64,000 bases of DNA, taken from NCBI GenBank assembly GCA_963774405.1, contig CAVZEV010000011.1:62001-126000 (forward strand). The letters run 5' to 3'. The translations under genes were made by a program, and so were the position numbers. Origin of the DNA: VRUE01 sp963774405 (GTDB lineage Bacteria > Actinomycetota > Thermoleophilia > Solirubrobacterales > 70-9). Positions 57,416 to 64,000 of this stretch are shown here, in pieces (position 1 is the first letter of the stretch; each line of letters starts with the position of its first letter). Under the pieces are notes generated by a model. The model was not told the DNA's origin, ran no database searches, and saw only the letters and a program-made list of their open reading frames with translations.

Positions 57416-57748
57416 TCAGCCCCCTTCTTCCCTCCGCCGGCGGCCCCTGCCGGGCGGGCTCTCGCCGGCTTTCAGCGCCGTGATCGCCCAGGCCGAGCGG
57501 ACGATCGGGCGGTAGAAGTGCTGGGTCGAGCCGCGGTTCTGTTCGGTGCGCACCAGCTCGATCGCGCGGCATTCGGCCAGCACCCGCACGTGGTAGCTCA
57601 GTCCGCTCAGCTGCTCGGAGAGCACGAGCGCGAGCTCGCGCGGGCTGATCTCCTCGCCGGCGCGCAGCATCTCGCGCAGGATCCGGCGCCGCAGCGGGTG
57701 CCCCAGGGCATTGAACAGGTCATTCCCTTTCGGCTTGCTCCCCGCCAT
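57416..57748 (-). CDS. ArsR-like winged-helix regulator
   Basis: 110 residues. The core is a winged helix-turn-helix of the ArsR type: NALGHPLRRRILREML, then ISPRELALVLSEQLSGLSYH, then VRVLAECRAIELV and a wing ending HFYRP. No cysteine or histidine metal site is seen, so a metal sensor is unlikely. ATG 57746-57748 lies six bases after a possible -10 box, which fits a leaderless transcript. It follows the GH15 gene on the same strand with 47 bases between them. A basic tail (GRGRRRREEG) follows the domain. Confidence 0.75.
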   Translation of the reverse strand: MAGSKPKGNDLFNALGHPLRRRILREMLRAGEEISPRELALVLSEQLSGLSYHVRVLAECRAIELVRTEQNRGSTQHFYRPIVRSAWAITALKAGESPPGRGRRRREEGG

Positions 57749-57754
57749 GCGGCG

Positions 57755-57783
57755 AGGATACCGAACAAACGAAATCTATTGTC
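57755..57783 (-). promoter_or_regulatory. Possible promoter of the ArsR-like gene
   Basis: On the minus strand GACAAT (57783-57778), 17 bases, then TATCCT (57760-57755) and ATG six bases later. The stretch is the A/T-rich island of the neighbourhood. By-eye assignment. Confidence 0.3.
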
Positions 57784-57795
57784 TGTGTCCTCGTC

Positions 57796-59703
57796 TCAGG
57801 CGTCCTCGCGGACGCCGCCCATCTCGGTGAAGACCGCGGTCGGGCCGCCGTCGGCGCGCTGCTCGTCGGCGATCACGTGCGAGACCGCGTTGATCAGGGC
57901 CAGGTGGGTGAAGGCCTGCGGGAAGTTGCCGAGGTGGCGGCCGCTTTCGGGCTCGAGCTCCTCGGCGAAGAGGTCGAGCCAGCCGGCTGCCTCCAGCAGC
58001 CGCTCGCAGAGCGCCCGCGCCCGCGCCGCCTCGCCGATCTCCGAGAGCGCCGAGGCCAGCCAGAACGAGCAGATCAGGAAGGTGCCCTCCGCGCCGCTGA
58101 GGCCGTCGTCGGTCTCCTCGACCTTGTAGCGCAGGACGAGGCCGTGTTCGGTCAGCTCGGCGGCGATCGCCTCGACCGTCGCCCGCACGCGCGGATCGTC
58201 GGGGGGGAGGAAGCGCAGCAGCGGGATCAGCAGGGTCGAGGCGTCCAGGGCGTCGGTCTCGTAGTGCTGGCGAAAGACGCCGTCGCGGACGCCGCGCTCG
58301 AGGATCTCGGCCTTCATCTCATCCGCCCGCGCCTGCCACCCGTCGGCCAGCTCGTCGAGGCCGATCTCGCGGGCGAGGCGGACGCCGCGGTCGACCGCGA
58401 CCCAGATCATCAGCTTCGAGGAGACGTAGTGGCGCGGCTCCCCGCGCGACTCCCAGATCCCCTGGTCGGGGTGCTCCCAGGCGGCGATCGCCGCTTCGAC
58501 CTGGTAGCGGACCAGCTCGCGGTCGGCCTGCGTGCCGCTGCCCCGCAGCGCCTTGAAGTGCAGGTAGATCGAGTCGAGCAGGGCGCCCCAGACGTCGTTT
58601 TGGCGCTGGTCGTAGGCGCCGTTGCCGATCCGCACCGGGGCGGCGCCGCCGTAGCCGCCGAGGTGGTCGAGTGTGCTCTCGGTCAGCTCGCGCTCGCCGC
58701 CGATCCCGTACATGATCTGCAGGTCGGGGTTGTCGCGGCAGACGCCGAGCACGAAGCGCATGAAGTCGCGCGCCTCCTGGTCGAAGCCGAGCGTGTGCAG
58801 CGCCCAGAGGGTGAAGGTCGAGTCGCGGATCCAGCTGTAGCGGTAGTCCCAGTTGCGTTCGCCGCCGGGCGTCTCGGGCAGCGAGGTCGTCGGCGCGGCG
58901 AGGATCGCCCCGGTCGGCGTGTAGGTGAGGCCCTTCAGCACCAGCGCCGAGCGCTGCAGGTGGATGCGCCAGGGGTGATCGGGGAAGTCGCCGGCGCGCA
59001 GCCACTGGCGCCAGAACTCTTCGGTCGAGTCGAGCCGCTCCAGCGCCTCCGGCGCGCTGCGCGGGCCGCCCAGGTCGCCCTCGCCCCAGGTGACCGCGCA
59101 GAAGCCGCTCTCGTCCTCGCGCAGGTGCAGTCGCCCGCGGGCGGCGCCCTCGCCGTCCAGGCTCAGCTCCATGTCGCTGCTCAGGCGCAGCTCGGTGCCG
59201 TCGCTGCCCAGGGCGACCGCTTCGCCCAGCTCGCCGCCGCTCCACTGCGCCGGCTCGGCGCCGTAGCCGAAGCGCGGCAGGCACTCCATCGCGACCTCGA
59301 CCTCGCCGTCGATGCAGGTGAAGACGCGCAGCAGCGAGCGGTCGGACTCGTGCCCGGTCTGCGGGCGCCGGTCGGAGCCGTTGCCCCCCGGCGCCCACTC
59401 GGCGATCGAGAGCAGGTCGTGGGTGACCAGCCAGCCGCCGTCGCAGACCCAGGTCGTCTCGATCACCAGCGTGCCCGGCTCATAGCGGCGGCTGATCGGC
59501 ACGATCACGTCCTTCGGCGCCACCTTGAAGTGCCCGGCGCCGCGGTCGAGCAGGGCGCCGAAGACGCTGGCCGAGTCAAAGCGCGGCAGGCAGAGCCACT
59601 CAACCGTCCCGTCGTAGGAGACCAGGGCGCTGGTGTGGCAGTCGGAGAGAAAGCCGTAGCCGCCGATCGGCGGGAAGCGGTTGTCGGCGGAGCTCACGGC
59701 CAT
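57796..59703 (-). CDS. Glycoside hydrolase family 15 (glucoamylase/trehalase-like)
   Basis: 635 residues, the usual length for cytosolic bacterial GH15 enzymes. Typical features: N-terminal IGGYGFLSDCHTSALVS and VEWLCLPRFDSASVFG, central RNWDYRYSWIRDSTFTLWAL, YGIGGERELTE, and QGIWESRGEPRHYVSSKLM with the catalytic-centre carboxylates, ending with TFLICSFWLASAL and GNFPQAFTHLALI. It should release glucose from alpha-glucosides; mycobacterial relatives act as trehalases. No signal peptide. ATG 59703 is only 14 bases from the divergent start of the CtaG-like gene, so their promoters must overlap the coding regions. The neighbouring ArsR-like gene lies downstream on the same strand. Confidence 0.9.
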   Translation of the reverse strand: MAVSSADNRFPPIGGYGFLSDCHTSALVSYDGTVEWLCLPRFDSASVFGALLDRGAGHFKVAPKDVIVPISRRYEPGTLVIETTWVCDGGWLVTHDLLSIAEWAPGGNGSDRRPQTGHESDRSLLRVFTCIDGEVEVAMECLPRFGYGAEPAQWSGGELGEAVALGSDGTELRLSSDMELSLDGEGAARGRLHLREDESGFCAVTWGEGDLGGPRSAPEALERLDSTEEFWRQWLRAGDFPDHPWRIHLQRSALVLKGLTYTPTGAILAAPTTSLPETPGGERNWDYRYSWIRDSTFTLWALHTLGFDQEARDFMRFVLGVCRDNPDLQIMYGIGGERELTESTLDHLGGYGGAAPVRIGNGAYDQRQNDVWGALLDSIYLHFKALRGSGTQADRELVRYQVEAAIAAWEHPDQGIWESRGEPRHYVSSKLMIWVAVDRGVRLAREIGLDELADGWQARADEMKAEILERGVRDGVFRQHYETDALDASTLLIPLLRFLPPDDPRVRATVEAIAAELTEHGLVLRYKVEETDDGLSGAEGTFLICSFWLASALSEIGEAARARALCERLLEAAGWLDLFAEELEPESGRHLGNFPQAFTHLALINAVSHVIADEQRADGGPTAVFTEMGGVREDA

Positions 59704-59717
59704 GCCAAGCTACCAGC

Positions 59718-60749
59718 GTGAGCAGCGTCCTCCTCGCCCACGTCACCGGCGCCTTCGCGCCGATCGAGGTCTTCCCGCTCACGCTCGGCGGCGCCGCCTA
59801 CTGGCTGCGGGTGCGCAGCCTCGCCTGGGACGGCCGCTCGGTGCCGCTCTGGCGCCAGGTCTGCTTCGGCAGCGGCCTGCTGATCATCGCGATCGCGCTG
59901 TTCAGCCCGATCGGCCACATCTCCGACGAGCTGGTCATCGCCCACATGGTCGAGCACCTGCTGATCGGCGACATCGCCACCCTGCTCGTCGTCCTCGGCC
60001 TGACCCGCTCGCTGCTGCAGCCGCTGCTCTCGATCAAGCTCTTCAACCGCCTGCAGGTGCTCACCCACCCGTTGATCGCGCTGCCGCTCTGGGCGATCAA
60101 CTTCTACCTCTGGCACCTGCCCCCTATATATGACGCCGCCTACGGCACGGCGCCGATCCACGCCCTCGAGCACACCAGCTTCTTCGCCTTCGGCTGCCTG
60201 ATGTGGATGCCGATCTTCGGCCCGCTGCCCAAGCCGGTGTGGTTCACCGCGGGCTGGAAGGTCGGCTACGTGTTCGTCGTGCGCTTCGTCAGCGCGATCC
60301 TCGGCAACGTGCTGATGTGGTCGGGCACGGTGCTCTACCCGATCTACGCCAAAGGCGAGCACTACTGGCACATCGCCCCGCTCGACGACCAGAGCACCGC
60401 CGGCGCGGTGATGATGATCGAGGGCACCTTCCTCGCCCTCGGCATCCTCGCCTGGATCTTCTTCGAGGTCGCCCGCGAAGGCACCGAGCGCCAGCGCCTG
60501 CTCGAGCTCGCCGAGGCCCGCGGCTTCGCCCTCGACGAGCGCCGCGCCCAACGCGCCGTCGCCGCCGGCCACGCGGCGCGCCTCGAAGAGCGGATCGTCT
60601 CCGGGAGCGGGGAGAGGGAGGCCGTGTCCCCACTGGTTAGAGCCCGCGCCTGGCTCGTCACCGGCCCGCTCGGCCGCGGCGCCGCCTTCGCGGTCGACTT
60701 CGCTGTCGCGGTGCGGACCGCCCTCACCCAGCGCCGCCGCCGGGTGTAA
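59718..60749 (+). CDS. CtaG family (caa3-type) cytochrome c oxidase assembly protein
   Basis: 343 residues with about seven hydrophobic segments. Examples are LLIIAIALFSPIGHI, LLVVLGLTRSLLQPLL, a segment around HPLIALPLWAINFYLWHLPP, FFAFGCLMWMPIFGPLP and FLALGILAWIFFEVA. Conserved histidines and the WHLPP and HxxEHLL-like motifs fit the caa3_CtaG family of integral membrane proteins that help mature the oxidase. The last 90 residues form a cytoplasmic basic tail (helical, rich in Arg and Glu), longer than in Bacillus CtaG. GTG 59718 is the start; it is divergent from GH15 and 57 bases upstream of trigger factor. Confidence 0.8.
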   Translation: MSSVLLAHVTGAFAPIEVFPLTLGGAAYWLRVRSLAWDGRSVPLWRQVCFGSGLLIIAIALFSPIGHISDELVIAHMVEHLLIGDIATLLVVLGLTRSLLQPLLSIKLFNRLQVLTHPLIALPLWAINFYLWHLPPIYDAAYGTAPIHALEHTSFFAFGCLMWMPIFGPLPKPVWFTAGWKVGYVFVVRFVSAILGNVLMWSGTVLYPIYAKGEHYWHIAPLDDQSTAGAVMMIEGTFLALGILAWIFFEVAREGTERQRLLELAEARGFALDERRAQRAVAAGHAARLEERIVSGSGEREAVSPLVRARAWLVTGPLGRGAAFAVDFAVAVRTALTQRRRRV

Positions 60750-60765
60750 CGCGTTGCGGCTCTCC

Positions 60766-60792
60766 GGGAACCGGAAAACGTTTCACCTCGTT
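60766..60792 (+). promoter_or_regulatory. SigR/SigH-like ECF promoter for trigger factor
   Basis: GGGAAC (60766-60771) and CGTT (60789-60792) are spaced as in the GGGAAY-N16/17-CGTT promoters of actinobacterial thiol-stress/heat ECF sigma factors (SigH/SigR). TAGGGT (60792-60797) overlaps as a possible ordinary -10. A start of transcription 8-14 bases further on would coincide with the TTG at 60807, so the mRNA may be leaderless. Confidence 0.4.
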
Positions 60793-60806
60793 AGGGTCTC
60801 GCCTTC

Positions 60807-62195
60807 TTGAAGACTTCTGTCACAGAGCTGCCCGACTCGCGTGTGCGGGTCGAGGTGGAGGTTCCCGCCGAGACGGTTGGCCGCGGCCTGCAGCGCGCCG
60901 CCCGCGGCCTGGCCAAGGAGATGCGCATGCCCGGCTTCCGCAAGGGCAAGGCGCCACCCTCGCTGGTGGTCCAGCGGCTCGGCTTCGGCACCGTCCTGCA
61001 GGACGCGATCCGCGAGTCGCTGCCCGAGTGGTACGAAGAGGGCCTGCTCGGCTCCGGCATCAGCCCGGTCGGCGATCCCAACATCGAGATCGTCTCCGCC
61101 CCCGAGGCCGAGGGCGAGCCGCTCGAGTTCAAATTCGAGATCGGCGTCCGCCCGCCGGCCAAGCTTGGCGAGTACAAGGGCCTCGAGGTCGGCAGGGCCG
61201 AGCCCGAGCCGACCGAGGAGATCGTCGACCGCGAGGTCGAGCGCATCCGCGAGGGCTTCACCAAGCTCGAGCCGGTCGAGCGCGCCGCCGCCGAGGGCGA
61301 CGTGCTGCTGGTCGACTTCGAGGGCCTGCGCGACGGCAAGGCCTTCGAGGGCGGCAAGGCAAACGACTACCTGCTCGAGCTCGGCGGCGGCCAGCTGATC
61401 GAGGGCTTCGAGGAGCAGCTCAGCGGCGCCGAAGCGGGCGAAGAGCGCACCGTCGAGGTCACCTTCCCCGAGGACTACCAGGCCGAGGAGCTGGCCGGCG
61501 AGGACGCCGTCTTCAAGGTCGAGGTCAAGGAGGTGCGCGAGAAGGTCCTGCCCGAGCTGGGCGACGACTTCGCCGCCGAGGCCTCCGAGTTCGACACGCT
61601 CGATGAGCTGCGCGCCGACATCGCCAAGCGGGTCTCCGAGGCGGTCGAGGAGCGCGCCGAGCAGGACTTCCGCGTCGCCGCCGTCGACGCTGCGGTCGAG
61701 GCCGCCACGGTCGAGCTGCCCGACGCCCTGGTCGAGGCCCGCGCCGAGGAGCGCTGGGACCGGGTCGAGCGCCAGCTCGCCGCCCGCGGCATGGACCCCG
61801 ACGCCTACCTGCAGATGCAGGGCAAAACCCGCGAGGAGCTGCTCGCGGAATCGAAGCCCGACGCCGAGCGCGAGCTCAAGCGCGAGGCCGTCCTCGCCGC
61901 GATCGCCGCGGCCGAGGCGATCGAGGTCTCCGAGGAGGAAATGGTCGAGGCCCTCGCCCACACCGCCGAACACGAGCGCACCACCCCCGAGAAGCTCCTC
62001 GCCCGCCTCCAGGAGAACGGCCGCGACGCGATGGTCCGCGAGGACATCGCCGTCCGCAAGGCAATCGACCTGGTCGCCGACTCCGCCAAACCCATCCCCC
62101 TCGAGCAGGCCGAGGCCCGCGAGAAGATCTGGACCCCCGAGAAGGAGCAGGAGGACAAACCCTCCGAGCTCTGGACCCCGGGCGACGACGCGTAG
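60807..62195 (+). CDS. tig: Trigger factor, ribosome-associated chaperone and prolyl isomerase
   Basis: 462 residues. The N-terminal ribosome-binding domain carries the signature GFRKGKAPP near residue 45. It is followed by the FKBP-type isomerase domain (GDVLLVDFEGLRDGKAF, about residues 165-245) and the helical C-terminal chaperone arms. The end is acidic and Trp/Pro-containing (EKIWTPEKEQ, ELWTPGDDA). The TTG at 60807 is the only start compatible with the family N-terminus (KTSVTELPDSRVRVEVEVPA); there is no Shine-Dalgarno sequence, in line with a leaderless message. The usual clpP/clpX neighbours are not next to it here. Confidence 0.95.
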   Translation: MKTSVTELPDSRVRVEVEVPAETVGRGLQRAARGLAKEMRMPGFRKGKAPPSLVVQRLGFGTVLQDAIRESLPEWYEEGLLGSGISPVGDPNIEIVSAPEAEGEPLEFKFEIGVRPPAKLGEYKGLEVGRAEPEPTEEIVDREVERIREGFTKLEPVERAAAEGDVLLVDFEGLRDGKAFEGGKANDYLLELGGGQLIEGFEEQLSGAEAGEERTVEVTFPEDYQAEELAGEDAVFKVEVKEVREKVLPELGDDFAAEASEFDTLDELRADIAKRVSEAVEERAEQDFRVAAVDAAVEAATVELPDALVEARAEERWDRVERQLAARGMDPDAYLQMQGKTREELLAESKPDAERELKREAVLAAIAAAEAIEVSEEEMVEALAHTAEHERTTPEKLLARLQENGRDAMVREDIAVRKAIDLVADSAKPIPLEQAEAREKIWTPEKEQEDKPSELWTPGDDA

Positions 62196-62250
62196 CGCCC
62201 AATCCTTCCGGTGCAGCAGGAAGCCGTCCAGGGCCGTTGAAGCCAGTTAG

Positions 62251-62909
62251 ATGCTCGCCTGGCTCACAGCCCTCTGCGCGGTGCTGGCCTTTGCCCTTGG
62301 TGCGCTGGCCTGGCGCTTCGCCAGGGCGCTGCGCTCGCTGGAAGCAGACCACCGGGGGCTGGAACAGGGAATGGAGCTGCTCTCGCACAGCGACCCGCTC
62401 ACCGGCGTCTTCAACCGCCGCCGCTTCGACGAGGCGCTCGCGGCGCAGCTCGCTCAAGCCCGCCGCTACGGCCGGGGCGGCGCGCTGCTGATCGCCGACC
62501 TCGACCGCTTCAAGCAGATCAACGACGAGTTCGGCCACCCCGCCGGCGACGAGGCGCTGCGCCTGGTCGCCCGCGTCCTCGCCGAGAACCTGCGTGAGAC
62601 CGATGTCGTCGGCCGCGACGAGGGCGGCCTCGTCGCCCGCCTCGGCGGCGACGAGTTCGCCCTGCTGCTGCCCGAGACCGACGCCGCCGGTGCCGAGGCG
62701 GTGGGGGAGAGGCTCGTCGCCGCGCTTGCCGCCGAGCCGCTGCGGATCGGCGGTCGCGAGCTGCGGCTGGGGATCAGCATCGGCGTCGCCGGCTTTGGCG
62801 CGGGCGAGTTCCCCAGCGCCGAGGGCCACTGCTCGCTGCAGCCGATCGTGCGATGTACGTGGTCAAGGCAGCGGGCGGCGGCGGCGCTTCCGTAGGGCTC
62901 CGCTCGTGA
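62251..62909 (+). CDS. Membrane-anchored GGDEF diguanylate cyclase (one frameshift)
   Basis: About 219 residues. A single N-terminal membrane helix (LTALCAVLAFALGALAW) and a short coiled coil lead into a GGDEF domain: DPLTGVFNRRRFDE, ADLDRFKQINDEFGH and ARLGGDEFALLLPE. The active loop is intact, so synthesis of cyclic di-GMP is expected. An in-frame insertion of about eight residues (GRDEGGLV) separates RETD from the active loop, so the usual inhibitory-site distance (RxxD five residues before GGDEF) is lost. Near 62,828 one extra base moves the frame; the correct end reads LLAAADRAMYVVKAAG and stops at TGA 62907-62909. No sensor domain is present. Confidence 0.8.
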
Positions 62910-62928
62910 CCCCTCCCGCTCGGGCGCG

Positions 62929-64000
62929 CTAGGCCGACTGCTCGCGTTCGATCGCCTCGACCGCCGCTGCCGGTCCGATCGCGGGTGCGAGGACCAGGTA
63001 GGCGAGCGTGGCCGAGATCTTTGTGCGGTCGCGGAGGACGTGGTGGTGAAAGAGGGACCAGGTGGCGCCGGTGATGGCCTCGTCGCTGAGGGGCGTGGGC
63101 CGGTTGCCGCCGGCGGTGAGCATTTCGACGATGGCGTCGCCCAGGCGCCGGCGCGAGCGGGCCCCATTGGGGCTCGGGGGGAAGTCGCCGCTGAGGCAGA
63201 CCCGCGCCAGGAACGGATCCCGGGCGATCTGATCGCACAGCGCGGCGATCGCCCGGTAGACGCCACCGGGGGGGCCGGCGGCCGCCGTCTGCGCGCGCAC
63301 CGCTTGGGCCATCGCCTCCGCCGCATGCTGGTCCAGGGCGGCCAGGTAGCAGTCCTCCACGCCCTCGAAGTGGGCCTCGAATTTGCGTCGCGAGACGGAC
63401 GCCTTGGAGCGGATGCGGGGGGCGGTGAGGCCGCCGTAGCCCCGGGCCGAGGCAAGTTCGGCGACCGCCGCGAGGATCAGGTCGCGATCCCCGCGCGGGG
63501 AACGGGGTTTACCCGCCTCGGCCAGGGCGCTGAGTGCGGTGTCCCGCCAGACCGATCGGCCGTCGAGGTCGCTCAGCCGCCCCGCGGGTTTGCCCGGGTA
63601 TGAGGTCGCCCACGCGACCAGCTCGCCGCCGCCGCTCGCGAGATCGGCGACCTCGCCGGCCAGAAGGCGGCTTCGCGAAACCGTCGCGACCCCGGCGACC
63701 ATTCCCTCCACGATCAACGGCGGCACCACGATCCCCCCGGGGGCACGAGCAAGAGCCTCGGCGAGCACCCCCTCGAAGGAGCGCTCGGCTCGCCAGGCTC
63801 GCGCCAGTGCGGCATCTCCTGCTGCGTAGACGTCGACCAGGGCCAGCCGGGCCGCGGTCGGCTCCTGCTCGAGCTCGCGGGCGAACTCCTCGAAGACGAG
63901 GCGCGTGCGCAGGCGCCAGTCGCGCTCTCCCGCCTGGGCGGCGACGATGCGGCGGGTCGCCCGGCGGGTGATCAGCTCGTAGGTCTGCAGGAAGCAGTCC
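62929..64000 (-). CDS. Tandem TetR-like regulator, 5'-partial
   Basis: The frame is open to the window edge (at least 356 residues). The first visible residues, DCFLQTYELITRR, are the helix that follows a TetR-type helix-turn-helix, and a ligand-domain-like region follows. A second TetR DNA-binding domain then appears: RDLILAAVAELASARGYGGL, TAPRIRSKASVSRRKFEAHF, then EGVEDCYLAALDQHA, with its own C-terminal helical domain. The protein is thus two TetR units in one chain, an arrangement seen in some actinobacteria. The stop TAG (62931-62929) is 19 bases from the end of the convergent GGDEF gene. Its target is unknown. Confidence 0.7.
   Translation of the reverse strand, partial: DCFLQTYELITRRATRRIVAAQAGERDWRLRTRLVFEEFARELEQEPTAARLALVDVYAAGDAALARAWRAERSFEGVLAEALARAPGGIVVPPLIVEGMVAGVATVSRSRLLAGEVADLASGGGELVAWATSYPGKPAGRLSDLDGRSVWRDTALSALAEAGKPRSPRGDRDLILAAVAELASARGYGGLTAPRIRSKASVSRRKFEAHFEGVEDCYLAALDQHAAEAMAQAVRAQTAAAGPPGGVYRAIAALCDQIARDPFLARVCLSGDFPPSPNGARSRRRLGDAIVEMLTAGGNRPTPLSDEAITGATWSLFHHHVLRDRTKISATLAYLVLAPAIGPAAAVEAIEREQSA

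Overview
The window is very GC-rich DNA from an actinomycete-like bacterium. Evidence for that is the strong G/C bias at third codon positions, frequent GTG/TTG starts, a mycobacterial-type PptH/PptT pair, PucR and NovE/LmbU-like regulators, a CtaG-type membrane protein and a GH15 enzyme. A non-streptomycete lineage such as Solirubrobacterales (Thermoleophilia) is my best guess, but this is inference only.

Layout. 1-3,080: the end of a quinoprotein-like beta-propeller gene, a beta-carbonic anhydrase on the minus strand and a PucR-type regulator. 3,255-6,753: a tight block holding a NovE/LmbU-like regulator, an acyl-CoA carboxylase carboxyltransferase, a PptH-like phosphopantetheinyl hydrolase and a PptT-like phosphopantetheinyl transferase. 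6,890-54,443: five consecutive modular type I polyketide synthase genes (A to E) joined by overlaps of 4 nt or a 2 nt gap. 54,443-56,508: crotonyl-CoA carboxylase/reductase and an alpha/beta hydrolase, probably the end of the biosynthetic operon. 56,471-64,000: flanking genes (Cys-rich RTX-like exported protein, STAS remnant, ArsR-like regulator, GH15 glycosidase, CtaG-like protein, trigger factor, GGDEF protein, tandem TetR-like regulator).

The PKS reads as a loading AT-ACP didomain and nine extension modules. Modules 1-5 and 7-9 have KS-AT-DH-KR-ACP. Module 6 has no KR and a DH without its catalytic His. There is no ER and no thioesterase domain anywhere. Six ATs (modules 1, 2, 3, 5, 7, 9) carry GHSVGE/HAFH (malonyl). 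AT4 carries YAAH (methylmalonyl-like), AT6 GASH and AT8 GAGH (ethylmalonyl-like). The carboxyltransferase and the crotonyl-CoA carboxylase/reductase could supply methylmalonyl- and ethylmalonyl-CoA, the PptT homologue would activate the ACPs, and the PptH homologue could remove their arms. If colinear, the chain is a branched polyene: about five conjugated double bonds, a ketone, three more double bonds and a carboxyl end released by the free-standing hydrolase.

The sequence contains many single-base frameshifts. They are scattered over the window and very dense between about 23,630 and 30,500. Because protein similarity between modules continues through them in shifted frames, I treat them as consensus errors and annotate full-length genes. 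No tRNA, rRNA, CRISPR or transposase gene was seen, and no gene-free stretch exceeds 300 bases.
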